DNA of 64,000 bases from assembly GCF_015864945.1 (NCBI RefSeq), contig NZ_JADYWF010000001.1, positions 1,240,378 through 1,304,377 of the forward strand. Direction: 5' to 3'. The translations under genes and the position numbers were made by a program. The DNA is from Salinibacterium sp. NG253. GTDB lineage: Bacteria > Actinomycetota > Actinomycetes > Actinomycetales > Microbacteriaceae. Shown one piece after another: positions 1 through 8,872 of this stretch; the stretch's first letter is position 1; every line of letters begins with the position of its first letter. The notes under the pieces were generated by a model. It was not told where the DNA came from. It saw only the letters and a list, made by a program, of their open reading frames with translations, and ran no database searches.

Positions 1-1002
1 GTCTTCGGCCACGTTGAACTGCATCGCGGCACCGACCGCACGCAGGATCGCGTGCGGAGTCGTTCCGGATGCTGCCAGTTCGCTGGCAGGGCTGATAAAG
101 CGTTCGTTGCGCGACAACTTGCGCAGCGGGCTACGGCCAACGCGCTCGGGAGTGTCCGGCAGGTGAGGGTTGCTAAATCGACGAGTACACGTGGCTACAT
201 AGTCGGCGTGGTCAGCAGCATCAAAGCCGTGCTTGGCGACGAGCATGGCGCTGGTCTCCGCCAGAACGGCATCGACTTCCGCCGCAACCTCGGGGATCGC
301 CATCGCGGCAGAAAGTGTCTCCGCCCCGCGAAGATAGCCGTGGTACGCCACGGTGGCGTGGCCAGTGTTGACAGTGAACAGCTTGCGCTCAATGTAGGGC
401 TCGAGGTCGTCGACGAAATGCACGTCGGCAATGTCTGGAACGTTGTCACCAAACGGCGCGCTTTCAATAGCCCACTCGAAAAAGTCTTCCACCGTGACGT
501 CGAGTCCGGCAGCAGGGTCTTGGGCCGGCACGATGCGGTCGACCGCAGTGTTCGCAAAAATAGCTTTCGCGGCGAGCGTTTCAGCATCGACAGCGACCGC
601 AACTTCGGCGCGCAGATTGTTCGTGGCATAGAGCGCGTTCTCACACGCCAGCACCTGCAGCGGCGGCAGATCATCAGCGCGAGCCTTGATCGCCTGAGCG
701 ATCAGGGGAGCGACGAACTTGAGGATGTTGGGGCCGACAGCAGTGGTAACCATGTCGGCGGTGGCGATCTCTTCGATCACGCCAGCTTCGTTGCTCGCGC
801 TGTTCAGTGCGCGGAAGTTGTCGACAGTCTCGGTGCGGGGCTCCGCGCCCACTTCGTGCACCTGGTAGCTGTCTGCTGCGGCGAGGCTGTCGATGAGTTC
901 TGCTGCGACATCCGCAAACACAATCTCGTAGCCAGCCTTGTGCAAGATCAGACCGACGAAGCCACGACCGATGTTGCCGGCTCCGAAATGTACGGCCTTC
1001 AT
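1..1002 (-). CDS. mtlD: Mannitol-1-phosphate 5-dehydrogenase, 3' part cut by window edge
   Basis: The reverse strand reads open from an ATG at 1002 to the window edge: 334 codons of a family that is usually about 380 residues, so only the C-terminal part is missing. The N-terminus [17 protein letters not shown] is the Rossmann nucleotide-binding motif of MtlD, and the internal [14 protein letters not shown] block matches the conserved catalytic region of long-chain mannitol dehydrogenases. The enzyme oxidises mannitol-1-phosphate to fructose-6-phosphate with NAD in the cytoplasm. The start overlaps the mtlF stop by 4 nt, so it is the last visible gene of the mannitol operon and is probably translationally coupled. 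The product assignment is firm. Confidence 0.95.
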   Translation of the reverse strand, partial: MKAVHFGAGNIGRGFVGLILHKAGYEIVFADVAAELIDSLAAADSYQVHEVGAEPRTETVDNFRALNSASNEAGVIEEIATADMVTTAVGPNILKFVAPLIAQAIKARADDLPPLQVLACENALYATNNLRAEVAVAVDAETLAAKAIFANTAVDRIVPAQDPAAGLDVTVEDFFEWAIESAPFGDNVPDIADVHFVDDLEPYIERKLFTVNTGHATVAYHGYLRGAETLSAAMAIPEVAAEVDAVLAETSAMLVAKHGFDAADHADYVATCTRRFSNPHLPDTPERVGRSPLRKLSRNERFISPASELAASGTTPHAILRAVGAAMQFNVAED

Positions 1003-1436
1003 GCGTTGTTCAATTCAGAGAGAAGACCGAGCAGCTCGTCTTCGCTAGATGCGTCGATGAGCTTCTGTACTTCGTCGTTGTCGCTAAAAATCGTGGCAAC
1101 CGCGGCGAGGGTGTCCATGTGGCCACCGTCTTTTCCTGCGATGCCGACAACGAAGCGAACCTCGTTGCCATCCCAGTCGATGGGATCCGCGTACCGCACG
1201 AACGAGAGCGCGGACGACAAGATCGTGTCCTTGCCCTCGTTCGTGCCGTGCGGAATGGCTAGGAAGTTACCCATGAAGGTTGACGTCAACTCTTCACGGG
1301 CCTTCATGAAGCCAAGGTACTCGGGCGTTACCGCGCCAGCAGCAATCAGAATCTCCGCCGCCTCAGCGATGGCTTCTTCTTTGGTGCGAGCGGTGCCAGC
1401 CGCTTTGATCTGGTCTAGCTCGAGTACCTTGCTCAT
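999..1436 (-). CDS. mtlF: Mannitol-specific PTS EIIA component
   Basis: A 145-residue single-domain EIIA of the fructose/mannitol family. The phosphorylation site is His63 in the block [15 protein letters not shown]. It receives phosphate from HPr and passes it to the EIIB domain of MtlA. Length and motif are normal for a free-standing MtlF. It lies 11 nt downstream of mtlA and overlaps mtlD by 4 nt, so EIICB, EIIA and the dehydrogenase are made from one transcript. Specificity for mannitol is inferred from the neighbours; the EIIA fold itself is clear. Confidence 0.94.
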   Translation of the reverse strand: MSKVLELDQIKAAGTARTKEEAIAEAAEILIAAGAVTPEYLGFMKAREELTSTFMGNFLAIPHGTNEGKDTILSSALSFVRYADPIDWDGNEVRFVVGIAGKDGGHMDTLAAVATIFSDNDEVQKLIDASSEDELLGLLSELNNA

Positions 1437-1447
1437 GATTTCTCCTG

Positions 1448-2977
1448 TTATTCGCTAACCATGTTTACGACTTCATCGTATTTCGGACTGTTCATGAAGT
1501 TATCAACTGAAACATGGATTGCGCCGGGAACTTTCTCCGTGGCACGGTCAGTCAGTTGATTCTGCGTGATGATGAGGTCTTCCGAACCATCGAGGTTCGC
1601 AATTGCCTTGTTCGTCACGTTGACGCCCTCGATGCCGGCCTTCGCAAACTTGTTGCGGAGAACGGTTGCTCCCATGGCACTCGATCCCATGCCTGCGTCA
1701 CACGCAAACACAACGTTCTGGATCTTCGTGGCAGTTGCTGCACCGGCAGTTGCACCAGCAGCGGCAGCACCGGTTCCGAGCAGGTCGCTGACCGAGCTGC
1801 CCTTGCCCTTGTTGGCCTCGTTCTTAGCAACGGCTGCTGCGAGAGCATCGTCACCGTTAGCCATAGCTTCGAGGTCGCGCTTACGACCCGCACGAATGAT
1901 GATCGAAGCGACCAGGAATGAGACCGCCGCGGAGAATACAACCGACAGCAGTACGCCAACGATGCTTCCGGGAGGCGTTTGGGCGAGAACCGCAATGATC
2001 GAGCCCGGTGAGGCCGGAGCGCGCAGACCCGACTGGAAGATGACGTTCGTGAGAACACCAGTTGCGCCACCAGCGATTGCTGCAACAACGAGCAGCGGCT
2101 TAGCCAAAACGTACGGGAAGTAGATCTCGTGGATACCACCGACGAAGTGAATCAGGATGGCACCGGGAGCGCTCGCACGCAGCAGGCCAACACCGAATAC
2201 CAAGAAGGCGAGCAAGATACCGAGGCCGGGGCCAGGGTTTGCTTCGATGAGGAACAAGATCGACTGGCCCTTTTCAAGAGACTCGGCCGTTCCCAGCGGC
2301 GTAAAGACACCGTGGTTGATGGCGTTGTTGAGGAAGAGGATCTTGCCGGGCTCAACGAACACGCTTGCCAAAGGCAGCAGGCTGTTGTCAACAAGGAACG
2401 CGATAACCGCTTCGAGACCGTTGCTGATCGCTGTGACGAGCGGAGCGATCAGGAAGAATGACGCAATCGCGAGCAGCATGCCAACGATTCCACCAGCGAA
2501 GTTGTCGACGAGCATCTCGAAACCAGGACGAATCTTTCCCTCCCAGAGTGAGTCGATCTTCTTCATGACCCACGCAGCACCGGGACCAACGATCATGGCG
2601 CCCAGGAACATCGGGATACCGGCGCCAATGATGACACCCATCGTCGCGATGGTTCCGATAACTCCACCGCGGGTTCCGTAAACCATGCGGCCACCGGTGT
2701 TAGCGATGAGCAAGGGAAGTAGGTAAATGATCATCGGACCGACGAGGCCCGTGTTCGTTACCTCGGGGTCAAGGCTCCAGCCACCAAGCTGCTGAACCCA
2801 GACCGGGTCGATGCCGAGCAACGGCAACCAACCTGTTTGGATGAACAGTGCAGTGATAAAGCCCCAAGCGATGAATGCCGCAATGTTGGGCATCACCATT
2901 CCGCTAACGAAGGTTCCAAATTTTTGGACCCCTACGCGCGCACCGCCACTCTTGGCGGTCGTAGACGACGTTGTCAT
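1448..2977 (-). CDS. mtlA: Mannitol-specific PTS EIICB permease
   Basis: A 509-residue fused IIC-IIB protein. The N-terminal ~340 residues are strongly hydrophobic and carry typical EIIC-Mtl blocks (FVSGMVMPNIAAFIAWGF near the start, GGIHEIYFPYVL mid-way). A polar Ala-rich linker (~370-415) leads to the EIIB domain, whose phosphocysteine is about Cys426 in VFACDAGMGSSAMG. There is no EIIA domain, matching the separate mtlF just downstream. It imports mannitol across the cytoplasmic membrane and phosphorylates it to mannitol-1-phosphate. The start ATG at 2977 follows a purine-rich stretch. Family and specificity are well supported by the mtlD/mtlF/mtlR context. Confidence 0.95.
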   Translation of the reverse strand: MTTSSTTAKSGGARVGVQKFGTFVSGMVMPNIAAFIAWGFITALFIQTGWLPLLGIDPVWVQQLGGWSLDPEVTNTGLVGPMIIYLLPLLIANTGGRMVYGTRGGVIGTIATMGVIIGAGIPMFLGAMIVGPGAAWVMKKIDSLWEGKIRPGFEMLVDNFAGGIVGMLLAIASFFLIAPLVTAISNGLEAVIAFLVDNSLLPLASVFVEPGKILFLNNAINHGVFTPLGTAESLEKGQSILFLIEANPGPGLGILLAFLVFGVGLLRASAPGAILIHFVGGIHEIYFPYVLAKPLLVVAAIAGGATGVLTNVIFQSGLRAPASPGSIIAVLAQTPPGSIVGVLLSVVFSAAVSFLVASIIIRAGRKRDLEAMANGDDALAAAVAKNEANKGKGSSVSDLLGTGAAAAGATAGAATATKIQNVVFACDAGMGSSAMGATVLRNKFAKAGIEGVNVTNKAIANLDGSEDLIITQNQLTDRATEKVPGAIHVSVDNFMNSPKYDEVVNMVSE

Positions 2978-3034
2978 TGTTTTACTCCGATATCTGTGAT
3001 GTGAGGATACTGCGAGGGAAGCGGCCGAACACGA

Positions 3035-3301
3035 TTAGCTCTCGTCGTGATCGGTACTGAGAATTTCGGTCAGGGTGGCGATAACGGCATCGGCGCCATC
3101 GCCTTCAGCTGCAATGGTGACCTCGTCGCCATGCGTGACACCGAGCGAGATGACGCTCAGGATGCTTGAGGCATTTACCGACTTGTCGCCTTTGGCGATA
3201 GTGACGTCGAGTCCAGAGGCAGCTGCCGCCTGGGTGAAGAGTGATGCGGGACGAGCGTGAAGCCCGTGTGCCGAAGCCACCCGAATAGTTTGTTCAGCCA
3301 T
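3035..3301 (-). CDS. ptsH: Phosphocarrier protein HPr
   Basis: An 88-residue HPr of standard length. The active-site His15 lies in ASAHGLHARPAS, and the regulatory serine region (VNASSILSVISLG, Ser46) is present as in Gram-positive HPr. It shuttles phosphate from enzyme I to the EIIA proteins. It sits inside the mannitol operon between the EIIB-like gene (8-nt overlap) and mtlA. Enzyme I is not in this window. It is not possible to say whether this is the general HPr of the cell or a mannitol-dedicated copy. Confidence 0.95.
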   Translation of the reverse strand: MAEQTIRVASAHGLHARPASLFTQAAAASGLDVTIAKGDKSVNASSILSVISLGVTHGDEVTIAAEGDGADAVIATLTEILSTDHDES

Positions 3302-3626
3302 TGTTGCTGCTTTCTGTCGTTACTTGAGGGAAGGAATCAAGAAGGTCGAGGGCAATATTTGCGCCAGCTGCATCAAAGTTCAGGGCCGGGAGTTGGATCG
3401 CTTTCGCACCAATCGCGTCGGCGGCAATTGCTGCCTGGTCGAAGAAATCTGCGACGTGGGAGCTCACTAGCACGACATCCACAGAAGTGAGAGGCATACT
3501 GAGCGCCGCAACGCTCGCGGGGGTAAAGGTATGAGGCAGACCGCGAACAGTCGCCTGTCGACGAAGTGCGTGTGCCAAAAAGGTGCTCGAGGCACCTGCT
3601 CCGCACAAAACCAGCACCGTAGACAC
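3294..3626 (-). CDS. Orphan PTS EIIB-like protein (lactose/cellobiose IIB type)
   Basis: A 110-residue protein. I place the start at GTG 3626 because a strong GAGGAGG ribosome site lies just upstream; the longer reading frame to 3731 begins with sequence unlike a PTS protein. The N-terminus VSTVLVLCGAGASSTFLA has the phosphocysteine loop of the lactose/cellobiose IIB superfamily (Cys8). No cognate EIIC or EIIA of that family is nearby. It is the first gene of the mannitol operon and overlaps ptsH by 8 nt. It could be a regulatory phosphoacceptor for MtlR or part of a dispersed PTS; the function is not shown by the sequence. Confidence 0.8.
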   Translation of the reverse strand: MSTVLVLCGAGASSTFLAHALRRQATVRGLPHTFTPASVAALSMPLTSVDVVLVSSHVADFFDQAAIAADAIGAKAIQLPALNFDAAGANIALDLLDSFPQVTTESSNNG

Positions 3627-3711
3627 CTGATCGCCTCCTCGCGATAAACCTTCTTCAATCCTTCGATATCTATAGTGACTGGGAAGGCACCCTGAGTTCC
3701 AGTAGAGAAGA

Positions 3712-3727
3712 TTCCGCCCCCGCGGAA
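3712..3727. promoter_or_regulatory. Inverted repeat in the mtl divergent intergenic region
   Basis: TTCCGC-4 nt-GCGGAA is a perfect 6-bp inverted repeat in the 128-bp gap between the EIIB-like gene (minus) and mtlR (plus), 27 bp before the mtlR start. Position and symmetry fit an operator shared by the divergent transcripts, for example for MtlR. No clear -35/-10 pair could be fixed around it, and the arms are short enough to be chance. Confidence 0.3.
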
Positions 3728-3754
3728 ACATTCATAGGCAAGAATGGAGTTCTC

Positions 3755-5689
3755 ATGCTTGCCAATCACGCACGACTCATCGACTACCTCGCTCAAGCCG
3801 AGGCGTGGGTGACCGCTGCCGAGCTTGCTGACAAACTTGGCGTCACTACGCGCAGCGTGCGCAGTTACGTCACTGCGGTGAAGTCCTCCGCGCTTCCTCT
3901 TGAGGTCATCGAGTCGTCGACGGCCGGCTATCGCCTCAACCGTGAGAATTACGCAGAGTTCCTCAAGGGCGCCTCAAATCGCGAGGCAGAACGCCCCCGC
4001 GATCGCCAGTACCATCTTGTTCGTCGCCTTGGCGATGCTCCTGAAGGCACAGACATTCACGCCCTCGCCGATAGCTTTTTCGTCAGCGAGTCGACTATTG
4101 AAGCCGACCTGCGAAAGATCAAGGCAGCCGTGGAGGAATCAGGGCTAACGCTCACTCGGCGCGGGCCGCTCGTCATCTTGTCAGGAACGGAACCCAACCT
4201 TCGTCGGCTACTCAGCAAAATGTTCCGTCACGAAGAATCTCAAGGTTTTCTTGAACTCGAGAGTATTCAGCGGGAATTTGAGTCGTCCGATCTCCGCTCG
4301 TTTAAGACTTCACTGCTCGAGCTCCTCGACTCCCACGGGTACTTCGTCAACGAATATGGGATTAACCACGTCTTGCTCCACGTTGCGATTGCTGCAGACC
4401 GCACGCTCCCGCGCGATCCGGACGCTGCGGATGACGCAAGCTCTCCCCCAGCGCTGAGCACCGCACCAACCCTCTCCAAAGAATCGGCAGCCTTTTCAAT
4501 TGACCTCGCGGCGCTCATCACGTCGCACTTCGGCACGAATCTGCGAGAAGACGACCTTAACGAGATCGAGCTCCTGCTCACTACGCGCGTCATTACCCGC
4601 GTCGCAAGCCCCGACTCCCCTGCGGATGTCGATCTAGAAGAACTCACCTCTCGCGTTCGCCGCACCGTGAAGCACGTTGGCGAGGAATACCTCATTGACC
4701 TTGACGATGACGACTTCATCATGAGGCTGTCATTACACGTGCGCAATCTCATCCTTCGCGCGCAAGACCTCTCCTACTCGCGCAACCCCATGACGCGGTC
4801 GATCAAGACCACCTATCCGATGATCTACGAACTCGCAGTGTTCATCGCAGCAGAAGTGCAACGCGATGAAGGCATCACGATCCACGACGACGAGATTTCC
4901 TACATTGCCCTCCACGTTGGCTCGCACCTTGAGCGTCAGGCGAAACGCGAGGTGCGGCTGACAGCAGCGCTGGTATGCCCCAATTACCATGACCTCCACG
5001 TCATCTTGCGTGAACGCATCGAAGCCGTACTCGGCGACGAGCTGCAACTTCGCATCGTGATCACTCGAACCGATGTCGACCTCGCTGAACTCTCCACCGA
5101 TCTCGTTTTAACCACAATCGATCTGCGGTCGTTCGCTGACAACGTTGTGCTGATTCAGCCGTTCTTGACCGAAACCGATGTCGATGCGATCCGTCGCACG
5201 ATCGGTCGCATCCGTCGGTTGCGTCGCCGGCGTGAACTCACCGATGAACTCTTGCGCTTCTTTGACCCCGCGCTGTTCTTGCGCAACTTCACCGCCCCGA
5301 GCGAGGAAGCGATGATCGCCGCCCTTGGACATCGGATGATCGAAGCCGGCGTTATTGACCACGGCTACATCACAGGCGCGATTGAACGCGAACGCATGTC
5401 ATCCACGGCCTTCACCGACACCCTGGCTGTTCCCCATGCGATGACCATGAACGCTCACCGCACGGCAATCAGCATCGTCATCAATGAAACGCCGATGCCG
5501 TGGGGTGAAAACAAGGTCAACGTGATCGCCCTGATCGCCTTCAGCGCTGCCGGTCGCACAACGTTCCAAACAGTGTTCGACCAATTCGTAACGGTCTTTT
5601 CTGACCGTGAGTATGTGCAACAACTCGTCAAGAAAGCTGTCGACTTTCCCACATTTATCGATGAACTAGTTCGAGGCATCGAAAGCTAG
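3755..5689 (+). CDS. mtlR: MtlR-type PRD transcriptional activator of the mannitol operon
   Basis: A 644-residue multidomain regulator. Residues ~5-60 form an HTH (VTAAELADKLGVTTRSVRSY), followed by a second HTH-like region (~95-145). Two PRD domains come next (~170-300 with HVLLHVAIA; ~305-405 with LSLHVRNLIL and YIALHVGSHLER). A Gat-like EIIB domain follows with Cys408 (ALVCPNYHDL), then a C-terminal EIIA domain with His561 (LAVPHAM). This is the BglG/MtlR activator architecture, in which PRD and EII-like residues are phosphorylated by HPr and the mannitol EIIs. It is divergent from the mannitol operon, which it should activate. The ATG at 3755 has GGAG eight bases upstream. Confidence 0.92.
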   Translation: MLANHARLIDYLAQAEAWVTAAELADKLGVTTRSVRSYVTAVKSSALPLEVIESSTAGYRLNRENYAEFLKGASNREAERPRDRQYHLVRRLGDAPEGTDIHALADSFFVSESTIEADLRKIKAAVEESGLTLTRRGPLVILSGTEPNLRRLLSKMFRHEESQGFLELESIQREFESSDLRSFKTSLLELLDSHGYFVNEYGINHVLLHVAIAADRTLPRDPDAADDASSPPALSTAPTLSKESAAFSIDLAALITSHFGTNLREDDLNEIELLLTTRVITRVASPDSPADVDLEELTSRVRRTVKHVGEEYLIDLDDDDFIMRLSLHVRNLILRAQDLSYSRNPMTRSIKTTYPMIYELAVFIAAEVQRDEGITIHDDEISYIALHVGSHLERQAKREVRLTAALVCPNYHDLHVILRERIEAVLGDELQLRIVITRTDVDLAELSTDLVLTTIDLRSFADNVVLIQPFLTETDVDAIRRTIGRIRRLRRRRELTDELLRFFDPALFLRNFTAPSEEAMIAALGHRMIEAGVIDHGYITGAIERERMSSTAFTDTLAVPHAMTMNAHRTAISIVINETPMPWGENKVNVIALIAFSAAGRTTFQTVFDQFVTVFSDREYVQQLVKKAVDFPTFIDELVRGIES

Positions 5690-5692
5690 CGA

Positions 5693-6178
5693 TCAGGGGC
5701 GATAATTACTGCGAGATCGTGCGCGGAGTGAACGCGATTGCGGCGTACCAGTCGCGAACCGTCCGTTTCGTCCGCCTGTGCAGGCGAATCCGTAGCCGGC
5801 GAGCTCCCGGTAGTCGCATTCGTCAATCCACCTTTTTGTCGCGGCGCTTGTTGCCGCCACGACGAGCACCTCTTTTAGTTCGGCGGTTGTTGTTTCGAGG
5901 CGGAGGGAATCCTCACGCACCTCGTGCGCCTCCCGCCCGCGCTTTCAGGCCCGATTTTCATCGATGAGCTCGACTTGCGCCCCGATCTCTCGATCCTTCT
6001 GTTCGATTGCGTCCTTAGCCTGCTCAAGGCGCATACAGGTCAGCAGGAACAGCACTGCGGTGATCACGAAAGCCAGGGCCAGAACGACGATCGCGATGAT
6101 AAAGTCACGACGCTTGTTCGGTTTCCCGACGCTGTCGACCGTGACCGCTATCCCCTCATCGTCAGGATGGATAACAAC
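5693..6178 (-). pseudogene. Degenerate membrane/coiled-coil reading frame between mtlR and adk
   Basis: One reverse frame stays protein-like for ~160 codons but is not an intact gene. From 6178 it encodes an acidic N-terminus, one transmembrane helix (RRDFIIAIVVLALAFVITAV) and a charged helix (RLEQAKDAIEQKDREIGAQ). A TGA at 5945-5947 then interrupts it, and it continues in the same frame as a further charged helix (HEVREDSLRLETTTAEL) to a stop at 5693. No in-frame ATG, GTG or TTG lies between the upstream TGA (6179-6181) and the helix. The second half alone could start at GTG 5920, which has GGGAGG upstream. I read it as a decayed gene; two tiny genes or sequencing error are alternatives. The remainder of 5690-6226 shows nothing else. 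Confidence 0.4.
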
Positions 6179-6226
6179 TCACGGGGCAGAACACGCTGCT
6201 AACGGCGCTAGCCACCAATCAGAGTT

Positions 6227-6826
6227 TTAGCGAGAACCCGCATCAGTGGCAGAAATACCGCGATCGAAAAGAGCTTCGGTGATTCGCGCAGTGACCGCGT
6301 CAATTTCGCCAAGAGCATCGATCGTGACAAGCACGCCGCGGTCCGCATAGACCTTCACGAGCGGAGCAGTCTGTTCGCTGTAGACCTCAAGACGGTGACG
6401 AACTACCTCTTCGGTATCATCGCTGCGGCCCTGTTCGAGAGCGCGCTTACGAAGGCGGTCCACAACGACATCAGGATCCGCTTCGAGCTCGACGACAACA
6501 TCAAGCGCAGCACCGTGGCTTGCCAGAAATTCGTCAAGCTCGCGGACCTGATCGGTCGTGCGAGGGTAGCCGTCGAGCAGGAAGCCCTGCTTGGCGTCTG
6601 GCTCTTCGAGACGATCACGAATCAATGCGTTCGTGAGCGAGTCGGGAACATTGTCGCCGGCATCCATAAATGCTTTGGCTTTGTTCCCGAGCTCCGTGCC
6701 GTTCTTCACATTGCTGCGAAAAATGTCACCAGTAGAAATTGCAGGAACGCCGTAGATCTCGGCAAGACGAGCGGCCTGGGTGCCTTTTCCAGCACCAGGG
6801 GGACCAATCAAGAGAAGTCGTGTCAA
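6227..6826 (-). CDS. adk: Adenylate kinase
   Basis: A 199-residue adenylate kinase. It has the P-loop GPPGAGKGT at residues 8-16, the AMP-binding STGDIFR block, and the LLDGYPRT motif. The LID region is short and lacks the four-cysteine zinc site, as is usual in actinobacteria. It converts AMP plus ATP to two ADP in the cytoplasm. The start overlaps the secY stop by 4 nt, so it is the last intact gene of the S10-spc operon here. In relatives map and infA usually follow; here they do not. Confidence 0.97.
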   Translation of the reverse strand: MTRLLLIGPPGAGKGTQAARLAEIYGVPAISTGDIFRSNVKNGTELGNKAKAFMDAGDNVPDSLTNALIRDRLEEPDAKQGFLLDGYPRTTDQVRELDEFLASHGAALDVVVELEADPDVVVDRLRKRALEQGRSDDTEEVVRHRLEVYSEQTAPLVKVYADRGVLVTIDALGEIDAVTARITEALFDRGISATDAGSR

Positions 6827-8145
6827 CGCAACAAACCTTCGTAATGGCGCTGCTGCAGCTGCGAATCGATTTGCTTGACGGTCTCAAGACCGACGCCAAC
6901 GATAATCAGGATGCTAGCTCCGCCGAATGGGAAATTCTGGTTGGCCCCGATGACTACGAACGCAATCAAAGGGATCATTGCCACGAGGCCTAGGTACAAA
7001 GAACCAGGCAAGGTGACGCGAGTCAAGACGTAATCGAGGTATTCGGCGGTCGGTCGACCGGCACGGATACCAGGAATGAAGCCACCGTACTTCTTCATGT
7101 TATCTGCGACTTCCTCAGGGTTGAAGGTAATCGCAACGTAGAAGTAGGTGAAGCCCACAATCAGCAGGAAGTAACCGATCATGTAGATCGGGCTATCGCC
7201 GGAAACCAGATTGTTCTGGACCCAGACAACCCATGCTGCAGAGGTTTCTCCAGCTTGTGGCTGGTTGAACTGTGCAATCAAGGCGGGGAGGTACAGCAAC
7301 GACGAAGCGAAGATCACGGGGATCACGCCGGCCATATTGACCTTGATCGGAATGTAGGTGTTGTTACCACCGTAGGTACGACGTCCTACCATGCGCTTGG
7401 CGTACTGCACAGGGATGCGTCGTTGCGACTGCTCGACAAATACAACGGCCGCCATGATTAGGATGCCCATGAGCAGCACAAGGACGAACGTCTCGATGCC
7501 GCTAGCCACGTAGATGCCCCAGAGTGCGCTCGGGAACGTTGCAGCGATCGACGTGAAGATCAACAGCGACATACCGTTACCGATACCGCGCTCAGTGACG
7601 AGCTCTCCCATCCACATGATGAGGCCGGTTCCTGCGGTCATGGTGATGACCATGAGCAAGATCGCATACCACGCATCGTTGGTGATGAGTTGGCTACATT
7701 CGGGAGCACCAGCCGACTGGAACAGTGCGCCACTTCGCGCAACAGTGATCAATGTCGTGGACTGGAGAATCGCGAGAGCGATTGTGAGGTAACGCGTGTA
7801 CTGAGTCAGCGTTGCCTGGCCAGACTGGCCCTCTTTGTGAAGAGTCTCAAAGTGTGGGATGACCACACGAAGTAGTTGCACGATGATCGAGGCCGTGATG
7901 TACGGCATGATTCCGAGTGCAAATACGGAAAGTTGAAGGAGTGCCCCACCGCTAAAGAGGTTGATGAGGTCGTACAGTCCGCCACTCGATGAGTTGTAGG
8001 CGAGACATGCCTGAACGTTGGCGAAGTCGACGAACGGCGCGGGGATGAAGGAGCCAAGTCTAAACAGCGCAATGATGCCTAGCGTGAACCCGATCTTCCT
8101 GCGAAGGTCAGGCGTCCGTATGATCCGCGCGACAGCTTTAAACAC
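6823..8145 (-). CDS. secY: Preprotein translocase subunit SecY
   Basis: A 440-residue SecY with about ten hydrophobic segments. Diagnostic blocks include the N-terminal IRTPDLRRKIGFTLGIIALFR, LQLSVFALGIMPYITASI (plug/TM2 region), the cytoplasmic loop RRIPVQYAKRMVGRR, and NPEEVADNMKKYGGFIPGIR near the C-terminal half. It forms the membrane pore of the Sec translocon. It follows rplO after a 124-bp gap containing a hairpin and overlaps adk by 4 nt. Product and start (ATG 8145) are secure. Confidence 0.98.
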   Translation of the reverse strand: MFKAVARIIRTPDLRRKIGFTLGIIALFRLGSFIPAPFVDFANVQACLAYNSSSGGLYDLINLFSGGALLQLSVFALGIMPYITASIIVQLLRVVIPHFETLHKEGQSGQATLTQYTRYLTIALAILQSTTLITVARSGALFQSAGAPECSQLITNDAWYAILLMVITMTAGTGLIMWMGELVTERGIGNGMSLLIFTSIAATFPSALWGIYVASGIETFVLVLLMGILIMAAVVFVEQSQRRIPVQYAKRMVGRRTYGGNNTYIPIKVNMAGVIPVIFASSLLYLPALIAQFNQPQAGETSAAWVVWVQNNLVSGDSPIYMIGYFLLIVGFTYFYVAITFNPEEVADNMKKYGGFIPGIRAGRPTAEYLDYVLTRVTLPGSLYLGLVAMIPLIAFVVIGANQNFPFGGASILIIVGVGLETVKQIDSQLQQRHYEGLLR

Positions 8146-8176
8146 AAGGCCTCCGATTTATCTATGTACTACGGGC

Positions 8177-8208
8177 GAGTGGGGAACCCCCTGCGGGATT
8201 CCCCACTC
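8177..8208 (-). other. Strong hairpin between rplO and secY
   Basis: GAGTGGGGAA and TTCCCCACTC form a perfect 10-bp stem around a C-rich/G-rich core that can pair further, in the 124-bp gap between rplO and secY. There is no T-run on either side, so it is not a classical terminator. An RNA-processing or attenuation element inside the operon is the likeliest reading. Confidence 0.5.
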
Positions 8209-8269
8209 AACCTGCCTGCGTTTGTCACCGGTGTGACTAACGCGACACTAACGTTTGTCGTAGTGACAG

Positions 8270-8872
8270 TTACTGAACCGAACCGCCGGCCGCAACGATC
8301 TTCTGCTCGGCAGAGCCGGAGACCTTGTCAACTACAACGTTCAGCTTAACCGCAATATCACCCTGACCAAGAACCTTGACCTTTTCGTTCTTGCGAACCG
8401 CGCCCTTCGACACGAGGTCAGCAACGGTTACGTCGCCTCCCTTGGGGTACAGTTCCGCGAGCTTTTCGAGGTTTACAACCTGGTACTCGACGCGGAATGG
8501 GTTCTTGAATCCGCGCAGCTTAGGTGCACGCATTACGAAGTTGATGTTTCCACCTTCGAAACCAACGCGCATGTTGTAACGCGCCTTGGTTCCCTTGGTT
8601 CCACGGCCCGCGGTCTTACCCTTGGAGCCTTCACCACGGCCAACACGCATGCGGTCTTTCTTAGCACCGGCAGCGGGACGGAGGTGGTGCATCTTCAGGA
8701 CCTGCGGGCGGCTTGCAACATCGTCGCTCGAGGACTTCGTGGTGGTCGATGCCTTAGCGGCGGTCGACTTCGCAGGAGCCTTCGTGGCGGATGCCTTCGC
8801 AGCAGGAGCCTTTTTGGCGGCAGGAGCTTTCGCAGCTGCAGCCTTTTTTGGGGTTTCTTTCTCGTCAGCCAT
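8270..8872 (-). CDS. rplO: 50S ribosomal protein L15 with N-terminal Ala/Lys-rich extension
   Basis: A 200-residue protein. The L15 core begins near residue 60 ([34 protein letters not shown]) and has normal length and sequence for the family (~145 residues). The first ~58 residues are a low-complexity run of Ala, Lys, Pro and Thr like histone tails. I keep the upstream ATG 8872 because it forms a TAATG overlap with the rpmD stop, the pattern used throughout this operon. An internal ATG at the core start is an alternative. L15 is a late-assembly 23S rRNA-binding protein. Confidence 0.93.
   Translation of the reverse strand: MADEKETPKKAAAAKAPAAKKAPAAKASATKAPAKSTAAKASTTTKSSSDDVASRPQVLKMHHLRPAAGAKKDRMRVGRGEGSKGKTAGRGTKGTKARYNMRVGFEGGNINFVMRAPKLRGFKNPFRVEYQVVNLEKLAELYPKGGDVTVADLVSKGAVRKNEKVKVLGQGDIAVKLNVVVDKVSGSAEQKIVAAGGSVQ

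Noticed and set aside
73-88. TGCCAGTTCGCTGGCA in mtlD is identical to the hairpin at 18138-18153 upstream of rpsJ
   Set aside because: A shared 16-mer is expected about once by chance in 64 kb when both strands are compared, and one copy is inside a coding region.
52-1458. A 468-codon plus-strand frame opposite mtlD and mtlF
   Set aside because: The reverse strand encodes clear MtlD and MtlF; the plus frame is low-complexity and has no domain.
5719-6230. Overlapping plus-strand small frames between mtlR and adk
   Set aside because: Arg/Ser-rich translations with no family match; the reverse frame with a transmembrane helix is more protein-like, though itself degenerate.
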